From assembly GCF_900088825.1 (NCBI RefSeq), contig NZ_LT592171.1, forward strand, positions 730,425 to 794,424: a stretch of 64,000 nt of DNA. Reading direction: 5' to 3'. How positions within the stretch are numbered: position 1 is the stretch's first letter; each line of letters opens with the position of its first letter. Below are positions 58,626-64,000 of this stretch, one piece after another. A program made the translations under genes and the position numbers. Under the pieces are notes generated by a model. It saw nothing but the letters and a program-made list of their open reading frames with translations, searched no databases and was not told the DNA's origin. Source of the DNA: Thiomonas delicata. GTDB lineage: Bacteria; Pseudomonadota; Gammaproteobacteria; Burkholderiales; Burkholderiaceae_C.

Positions 58626-60536
58626 GTGCGCCGGGAGACCGGCAAGGAGTAGGTGGTGCAAGTCCACTGCGATGAAGGAATAGCGAACCGCATCGACCCC
58701 GAGCCGTGCGCAGGCATCCGTGAGGATGTCGGCGAAGCGTCGGCAGGGGGACGTACAGGCCAGCCATTGAGCCGCGATAGGATTTCTATTCCGGGTGCCG
58801 ACACCGTCACTTCTGTGGAAGGCAACATCGACGGGTGCGTCAACGCAAGCGCCCGCTGGACCCGGCGTGGTCGTAGAACCTGGCATGTACGCACGCTCCT
58901 GGCACGGGAACCGGGAGATCTCGGGTCTGACCAGCCGCTGTACGGGCTGGCCCGCATTGGGAAGGCGAGGAGCCGAAGCCAATGATGAACGGACCCGAGA
59001 AGTCAGACTCGGTCGTAGTAGCTGTGAAGCCCGCGAACAAGGCCGGTCCGCCGGTTGCGGAGTGGGTGGAGCGAAGGACCGGGACCAAGGGGAACACGGA
59101 ACAGCCGCACACGCGACGGACACAGAGCCGCGATAGCGTGTCACAGGAGCTGGACTGTGTACGGAAAGCTGCAAGGCAGCGGAAGAAGGAGAAGTTCACC
59201 GCGCTGCTGCACCACGTCAGTGTTGACCTGCTGAGGGAATCGTTCCTGGCGCTCAAGCGCCGTGCCGCTCCCGGGGTTGATGGTCTGACATGGCAGGACT
59301 ACGAGGCGGGTCTGGAGGTCAACCTCCTCGACCTGCATGCACGGGTTCATAGCGGAGGGTATCGGGCGCTGCCCGTCAGGCGACGGTTCATACCCAAGTC
59401 TGGCACCGACAAGCAGCGACCGCTGGGTATCGCCGCGCTGGAAGACAAGATCGTCCAGCGTGCGCTCGTTGCGGTGCTCAATGCCATCTACGAGGAAGAC
59501 TTCCTTGGGTTCTCGTACGGGTTTCGGCCTGGGCGGGGTCAGCACGATGCGCTTGATGCACTGTCGGTGGCGATCAGCGGCACCCCGGTGAACTGGATTC
59601 TCGACGCGGATATTCGGAGCTTCTTCGATTCGGTCAGCCAGGAATGGCTGCTCCGTTTCCTCGGCCACCGGATCGGCGACGAGCGCGTCATCCGCCTTGT
59701 GCGCAAGTGGCTCAAGGCGGGCGTCCTGGACGACGGGGAGTGGAGCGTCAGTGCCGAAGGCACGCCGCAGGGGGCCGTGATCTCACCGCTGCTTGCGAAC
59801 GTGTACCTGCACGATGTCTTCGACCTGTGGGCCAAGCAGTGGCGAGGGCGGGAGGCAACGGGCAACATGATTGTCGTGCGCTATGCCGACGACATCGTTG
59901 TCGGCTTTCAGCACGAAGCCGATGCACGGCGCTTCTGGGACGCGATGCGAACGCGGTTCGAGCAGTTTGGGCTCGAACCGCACGGGGAGAAGACGCGCCT
60001 GCTGGAGTTTGGCCGCTACGCGGCTGAGCGCCGCTCGCGGCGCGGTCTGGGCAAACCTGAGACGTTCATGTTCCTGGGTTTCGTCTTCATCTGCGGTCGG
60101 TCCCGACGTGGCGCATTCTTGCTCCACCGAAAGACCCGGGGCGATCGGATGCGAGCGAGGCTCAGGGAGATCAAGGCGACGTTGCGTGAGCGCATGCATG
60201 CACCGATCCCTTCCCAGGGGCGGTGGCTCGCGTCGGTGCTCAACGGCTATTTCGCCTACCACGCAGTGCCCACGAATTTCCGGGCACTCGGGGCGTTTCG
60301 ACACCACGTCTTGAATCTCTGGCTGCGAACGCTGCGGCGCCGCAGTCAAAGGCAAAACCTGACGTGGGAGCGCATGACGCGAATCGCAGAAGACTGGCTC
60401 CCAATCCCAAGAATCCTTCATCCATGGCCTCAACAGCGCTTTGCCGTCAAGCACCCGAGGTAGGAGCCGTATGCCCGAATCGGGCCCGTACGGATCTGTG
60501 CGGGGGGTGGCCGGTAACGGGCATCTCTACCGCGAT
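58626..60536 (+). mobile_element. Group II intron with reverse transcriptase/maturase
   Basis: Retroelement of about 1.91 kb. The 5' end is GTGCGCCGGGAGACC, the usual GUGYG start. A reverse transcriptase ORF occupies the middle. Domain V is recognisable at about 60466-60500 (GAGCCGTATGCCC, GAA-type tetraloop region, GGGCCCGTACGG), followed by a domain VI hairpin ending CTCTACCGCGAT at 60536. The ends are fixed by the rejoined IS30 repeat on either side. Confidence 0.8.
58982..60463 (+). CDS. ltrA: Group II intron reverse transcriptase/maturase
   Basis: Intron-encoded protein of 493 residues needed for splicing and mobility. The reverse transcriptase blocks include GVDGLTWQDYE, RRFIPKSGTDKQRPLGIAAL, FSYGFRPGRGQHDAL, ILDADIRSFFDSV, GTPQGAVISPLLANVYLH and the catalytic YADD at 301-304. 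The maturase (X) domain follows with LNGYFAYHAVPTNFRALGAFRHHV. No HNH endonuclease domain is evident at the C terminus. The reading frame is intact. The true start may be further in than 58982, as the first ~60 residues look unconserved. Confidence 0.92.
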   Translation: MMNGPEKSDSVVVAVKPANKAGPPVAEWVERRTGTKGNTEQPHTRRTQSRDSVSQELDCVRKAARQRKKEKFTALLHHVSVDLLRESFLALKRRAAPGVDGLTWQDYEAGLEVNLLDLHARVHSGGYRALPVRRRFIPKSGTDKQRPLGIAALEDKIVQRALVAVLNAIYEEDFLGFSYGFRPGRGQHDALDALSVAISGTPVNWILDADIRSFFDSVSQEWLLRFLGHRIGDERVIRLVRKWLKAGVLDDGEWSVSAEGTPQGAVISPLLANVYLHDVFDLWAKQWRGREATGNMIVVRYADDIVVGFQHEADARRFWDAMRTRFEQFGLEPHGEKTRLLEFGRYAAERRSRRGLGKPETFMFLGFVFICGRSRRGAFLLHRKTRGDRMRARLREIKATLRERMHAPIPSQGRWLASVLNGYFAYHAVPTNFRALGAFRHHVLNLWLRTLRRRSQRQNLTWERMTRIAEDWLPIPRILHPWPQQRFAVKHPR

Positions 60537-60564
60537 CAACACCCCAAGCCTGTAAGGTGTTGCG

Positions 60565-61590
60565 ATGCAAAGGACGACGACGTACCGACAGCTTCAACCG
60601 GAAGAGCGCATGACGATGGCCAGTTTGATGCAGCAGGGGTGCAGTGTTCGGGCCATGGCCCGAACACTGGGGCGTGCGCCCTCGACCATCAGTCGGGAGC
60701 TTGGCCGCAATGGCGAGGACACGAGGCCCTATGCGGCCGCAACGGCGCAGCAGCGCTGTGCGACGCGCCGGGATGCCGCACGCCCGTCTCCCAAGCTGCA
60801 CCGGGACGGCATCCTCTGGGGCGTGGTCACTGCCTTGCTGGACTGGAAGTATTCGCCCCAGCAGATTGCTGGCACACTGCTGCGGGTGTATCCCGAGCGC
60901 CCCGAGCTGCAGGTCTCGCATGAGACCATCTACACCGCCATCTATGCCCATGCCCGCGGGGAGTTGCGACGGCAGTTGATGGCCTGTCTGCGCCACGGCC
61001 ACAGCAAGCGCATGCCGCGCTCGCGTGGCACCGACCGCCGCGGCCAGATTCCCGAGATGGTCAGCATCCATGTGCGCCCGCCCGAGATTGAAGACCGCTT
61101 GATGCCGGGACACTGGGAGGGCGACCTCATCAAGGGGGCTGGCAACAAATCCGCCGTGGGCGTGCTGGTCGAGCGTTCCAGCCGTCTGCTGTTGCTCGTC
61201 CAGATGCCCGATGCCACGGCCGCCTCGGCCCTGGCTGGCTTGACGGCCAAGCTGCGGTCGATTGCTGCGCCACTGCGCCAGAGCATGACGTACGACCAGG
61301 GTCGAGAGATGACCCGCCATGCCGAGCTCACCGCCAACACCGGCGTGCGCGTGTACTTCTGTGACCCCCACAGCCCCTGGCAGCGCGGCACCTGCGAGAA
61401 CACCAACGGATTGCTGCGCCAGTATCTGCCCAAGGGCACCGACCTGTCGGTGTACTCCCAGGCTGACCTGGACACCATTGCCGACAGCCTCAATGGCAGA
61501 CCAAGGGCCACCCATGCATTCCATTCCCCGTTGGAGGTCTTCGCGCAAATGCTGGCCAATACCCACGAAGCTCCCTCCTCAATTCAATAA
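60565..61590 (+). CDS. IS30-family transposase
   Basis: Transposase of 341 residues. The N-terminal helix-turn-helix domain reads LQPEERMTMASLMQQGCSVRAMARTLGRAPSTISREL, and the DDE domain has GHWEGDLIKG, MTYDQGREM and the E-containing CDPHSPWQRGTCENTNGLLRQYLPKGTDLS. All motifs and the length are normal, so the protein should be active, although the left inverted repeat of its element is interrupted by the intron. Confidence 0.92.
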   Translation: MQRTTTYRQLQPEERMTMASLMQQGCSVRAMARTLGRAPSTISRELGRNGEDTRPYAAATAQQRCATRRDAARPSPKLHRDGILWGVVTALLDWKYSPQQIAGTLLRVYPERPELQVSHETIYTAIYAHARGELRRQLMACLRHGHSKRMPRSRGTDRRGQIPEMVSIHVRPPEIEDRLMPGHWEGDLIKGAGNKSAVGVLVERSSRLLLLVQMPDATAASALAGLTAKLRSIAAPLRQSMTYDQGREMTRHAELTANTGVRVYFCDPHSPWQRGTCENTNGLLRQYLPKGTDLSVYSQADLDTIADSLNGRPRATHAFHSPLEVFAQMLANTHEAPSSIQ

Positions 61591-61794
61591 CCAACGGGTG
61601 TTGCACTTCACTATTGAAACCGCCCTTTTTCATGCCTATCGCGGTGTCAGGAACTTTAGCCTGTTCCAACCCATCCACTGGGGAGGATGCCACCGATATT
61701 CCCCCGCGTCGATTGATTTGCGCTTGCTCGAGGTAACTTGAGTCCATGCAGCCGTCGTTCCCCCCGTCCTCCCAACCCCAAGGAACTTTGCCCG

Positions 61795-62835
61795 ATGAAA
61801 CCCCGCTTGCGTCTGTCCAGCCTTGCCCTGCTCGCGCTGATGGCTGTGGCGGCACCAGCCGCTCCTGCATATGCCTCCCCGGCGGGCGCATCCGCGTTCT
61901 TGGTCGGAGCCTTCCAGGCCCCACCCATGGGGGGAGGCCCGGGCAAAATGGCGGTGGTGCGCTGGCCCGGCAATGCTGCGCATGTGCTGAATTTTGGCCA
62001 GGCTGGAACACCCAAGGGGAATAGCTTTTTTGTCGGTGTGAATGCGCAGGACCACCAAGTCTTCATCCCGAGTCTTGCCGGGACCACCGATGTGATCGAC
62101 CTTCGTACAGACAAACCGGTCGGGCAGTTCAAGAGCATCCCGGGTGGGCGCGTGGCGGTGGTGTCGCCTGACCACCGCCTGGTGTTCGTGCTCTCCGGCA
62201 AGGCATTGGCGGCGTACGCAACCCGCGATGATGTGTTGCGCTACGAGATCCCGGTTGGTGGCAATGCGTTGGCGTTCAACGCGGACGCCAGCCACTTGTA
62301 TGTGGGTGGCAATATGGATACGGCCATCACCGATATCGATCCCTCCACCGGTCAAATCCTGCGGCGGATCCCCATCGGTCATTCCGGGGATCTGGTCTGG
62401 GCGCACGGATTGTTGTTCTCGGCAGACATTCAGAGTGGCGTAATGACTGCCTTCAATCCCGTGACCAACCAGATCGTCAACATGAGGACTAGCGAGGTTG
62501 ACCCCAATTTCGCCTACAACAAAATTCCTGCCGCAACAGCAGGATTCATGCAATTGGCGGTGAGCCCTCGTCAAGACATCGTGTATGCAGCCGGCTTTTC
62601 TGGTCACATTTTGCGGTTCTCTACCATCGGGCCGCGCTATCTGGGTGAGGTCAAGGTTGCCGTCGGCAAGGAAGGGCCCAACAAGCTCAGCGGTCTTGCG
62701 GTGCTGCCCCATGGAACCAAGGCCATCACGACCATCGAAAACCGTCACGAGTCCGTGGTGGTCGACCTTCGCACTGGCCAAGTGCTCAAGCGTCTGCCAG
62801 GCATCGCCAGCAATCGCTGGGTGCTGGCGCGCTAA
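61795..62835 (+). CDS. Secreted YncE-like beta-propeller protein
   Basis: Exported protein of 346 residues: signal peptide (LSSLALLALMAVAAPAAPAYA) and about six repeats of a seven-bladed propeller type, with segments such as TTDVIDLRTDKPVGQFKSI, AFNADASHLYVGGN and VVDLRTGQVLKRLPGI. No catalytic motif is visible. It may scaffold or bind ligands in the periplasm. A ribosome binding site (AAGGAAC) is 14 nt away, a rather long distance. It is followed 44 nt later by a secreted DUF302 gene. Confidence 0.75.
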   Translation: MKPRLRLSSLALLALMAVAAPAAPAYASPAGASAFLVGAFQAPPMGGGPGKMAVVRWPGNAAHVLNFGQAGTPKGNSFFVGVNAQDHQVFIPSLAGTTDVIDLRTDKPVGQFKSIPGGRVAVVSPDHRLVFVLSGKALAAYATRDDVLRYEIPVGGNALAFNADASHLYVGGNMDTAITDIDPSTGQILRRIPIGHSGDLVWAHGLLFSADIQSGVMTAFNPVTNQIVNMRTSEVDPNFAYNKIPAATAGFMQLAVSPRQDIVYAAGFSGHILRFSTIGPRYLGEVKVAVGKEGPNKLSGLAVLPHGTKAITTIENRHESVVVDLRTGQVLKRLPGIASNRWVLAR

Positions 62836-62879
62836 TCCGCACAACCCGTGGTTTGAACCCGAACGACAAGGAGATTGAG

Positions 62880-63335
62880 ATGTCCAAATTCCTGCTGGCC
62901 CTTGCTGCCGTATTTGTCCTGGCCCAGGGCGCCTGGGCACAAGCCCCACAAGTAATTGAGGTGCGCAGCACGCACACGGCTGCAGAGACGTTGCAACACT
63001 TGGAGCATGCGATCCAGCAACGTCATTTGCAAATCGTTGCCGTGGTGGATCACAGCGGCTCCGCGCACAAGGCGGGGCTGGAACTTCGGCCCACCAAGCT
63101 GGTGATCTTCGGCAATCCGGCCTTGGGCACAAAGCTGATGCAGATGAACCAACAGGCAGGGCTTGGGCTACCTTTGAAAATACTGGTCTGGGAGGATGCC
63201 AAACATCGCGTTTGGTTGGGCTATACCAACCCTGCGGTGTTCGCGCGGCGCTACGACATCAATCCTTCGGCCAAGCCCATTCTGATCATGAGCAAGGCCC
63301 TGCATGCGATCGCTGCCGAGGCGGCCGGGAGCTAG
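62880..63335 (+). CDS. Secreted DUF302 protein
   Basis: Exported protein of 151 residues with a signal peptide (SKFLLALAAVFVLAQGAWA) and a DUF302 domain: HTAAETLQHLEHAIQQRHLQIVAVVDHSG, LRPTKLVIFGNPALGTKLMQ and LPLKILVWEDAKHRVWLGY. The domain form (VVDHSGSAHKAGLELRPTKLVIFGNP) is the heme-binding-like secreted subgroup, but the role is unproven. AAGGAGATTGAG precedes the ATG. It forms an operon with the propeller gene. Confidence 0.86.
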   Translation: MSKFLLALAAVFVLAQGAWAQAPQVIEVRSTHTAAETLQHLEHAIQQRHLQIVAVVDHSGSAHKAGLELRPTKLVIFGNPALGTKLMQMNQQAGLGLPLKILVWEDAKHRVWLGYTNPAVFARRYDINPSAKPILIMSKALHAIAAEAAGS

Positions 63336-63653
63336 GCTGACCCGGTTATCGGCAATGCGATGACCGGATCTGGGCTGCCGTGATGCGGGTTCGCGCAGTC
63401 GGCAAAGTGACTGCAACTGATCGCTGAGCGACCACCAAGGTTCGGCACTCCAGCGGGGCCTGACCGACCCGCATGGACAGTCAGAAGGATGTTTAGCAGA
63501 TGTGGGTTGCACGAAGGAAGAATCACCCCGTCAACCTTTCGGCCCAACGTTTCTCGTCCGAACGGACAAAGGCCATGCTGCGCTGGACTCACATGGAAAC
63601 GCGCGGATGGCCTGGCCTTTGACATGACGGCTTCTATGTGCTTCTATGCGCAT
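63336..63653. other. Intergenic stretch before the ArsR-family gene
   Basis: About 320 bases without a convincing gene. 63424-63482 resembles a stretch at 54969-55025 (shared GCTNAGCGACCACC and GACCCG cores). A tandem CTTCTATG lies at 63631-63648, just before or inside the start region of the regulator. Confidence 0.35.
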
Positions 63654-64000
63654 ATGTCTAAAGCGGCCAATTTCTTCAAACTCTTCGCCGATCCAACGCG
63701 CTACCGGATTCTCCACTTGTTGACGCTGGATGAATGTTGCGTGTGTGAGCTCGTGGATGCGGTGCAAACTCCACAGTACACAGTCTCACGCCACCTCGCT
63801 GGATTGCGCAAGGGAGGATGGGTGGTGGAACGGCGTGATGGAACCTGGATCTACTACCGCCTCGCCCCCGAGCATGCCGCCCTGATCAAGGCGGTGCTGC
63901 AAACCGCCCAAGCCCATGACCTGGATGCGCAGTTGCTCACTGCGGATGCAGCTCGACTTCAAACGCGGTTAGACATGCGAACAGCGGGTCGCTGTACGTT
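63654..64000 (+). CDS. arsR: ArsR/SmtB-family regulator (3' end outside window)
   Basis: Winged-helix metalloregulator. The frame MSKAANFFKLFADPTRYRIL continues HLLTLDECCVCELVDAVQTP, QYTVSRHLAGLRKGGWVVERRDGTWIYYRLAPEHAAL and stays open to the window end. The CVC in helix 3 is the classical arsenite-binding motif of E. coli-type ArsR, in contrast with the first ArsR at 3005-3376, which lacks it. Starts at 63624 and 63636 are also in frame. The genes it controls probably lie beyond the right edge and could form a second arsenic operon. Confidence 0.85.
   Translation, partial: MSKAANFFKLFADPTRYRILHLLTLDECCVCELVDAVQTPQYTVSRHLAGLRKGGWVVERRDGTWIYYRLAPEHAALIKAVLQTAQAHDLDAQLLTADAARLQTRLDMRTAGRCT

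Larger units (their letters stand above)
58604..61625. mobile_element. IS30-family element split by a group II intron
   Basis: The right inverted repeat is GGTGTTGCACTTCACTATTG followed by AAACCGCCC (61597-61625). Its complement would begin GGGCGGTTTCAATAGTGAAG and then TGCAACACC. On the left, GGCGGCCTCAAATCTGAAGT G (58605-58625) and CAACACCC (60537-60544) together form that repeat, but a group II intron lies between them. Joining the two pieces gives an IS30 element of about 1.1 kb. No target duplication was recognised. Confidence 0.72.

Noticed and set aside
63336-63620. Possible small gene or ncRNA between DUF302 and ArsR
   Set aside because: No stable hairpin, promoter or conserved frame was evident by eye.

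Overview
The window is a GC-rich (roughly 62-65%) chromosomal or island segment of a proteobacterium, most likely a betaproteobacterium of the Burkholderiales, and the gene content suits a metal- and sulfur-tolerant bacterium of the Thiomonas type. The genus is an inference from content, not from a marker gene. No rRNA, tRNA, CRISPR array or replication origin was seen.

Left part (1-12.3 kb, all minus strand): an arsenic operon arsR-arsC-arsD-arsA-arsC2 (the last runs off the left edge), then a compact, overlapping assimilatory sulfate reduction operon TSUP exporter-cysI-DUF934-cysH-cysD-cysN-cobA-ferredoxin-ferredoxin reductase. The second operon encodes the whole route from sulfate activation to sulfide, plus siroheme precursor synthesis and its own electron chain.

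Middle-left (12.3-24.3 kb): decayed insertion sequences (IS256-like, IS630-like), a secreted phosphoesterase, a membrane protein, a two-component system whose sensor has a methionine-rich loop, divergent from a methionine-rich periplasmic protein, an IS1182-type element, a zinc-ribbon gene broken by an amber codon, and a Cd/Zn/Pb P-type ATPase divergent from its MerR-family regulator CadR.

24.3-52.9 kb: two 831-bp IS5-family copies, nearly identical and in opposite orientation, bracket about 27 kb of mainly copper genes. This block holds two versions of a module (small secreted protein - TlpA thioredoxin - DsbD-like protein - DsbD alpha domain), a cupredoxin, copB, the multicopper oxidase copA, copRS, DUF302 and SHOCT proteins, a copper P-type ATPase, a BNR-repeat protein, a frameshifted potassium channel, a DUF3141 hydrolase, a YHS protein, a truncated second cupredoxin, wrecked IS5 elements and a broken BrnT/BrnA-type pair. 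It then has an HxlR regulator, enoyl-CoA hydratase, short-chain dehydrogenase and DJ-1/PfpI protein. The stretch 36.6-46.4 kb is visibly richer in GC. An 18-bp dyad CATKAC-N6-GTCATG occurs in front of three copper units.

Right part (52.9-64 kb, plus strand): a MerR-controlled thiol module (two small CxxC proteins, MerR-type regulator, CcdA-like membrane protein), a mercury operon merR-merT-merP-merC-merA, an IS30 element whose left inverted repeat is split by a group II intron, a secreted beta-propeller protein, a DUF302 protein and an ArsR-family regulator running off the right edge.

Overall this looks like a mosaic heavy-metal resistance region (As, Cd/Zn/Pb, Cu, Hg) assembled by repeated IS activity next to a core sulfate assimilation operon.
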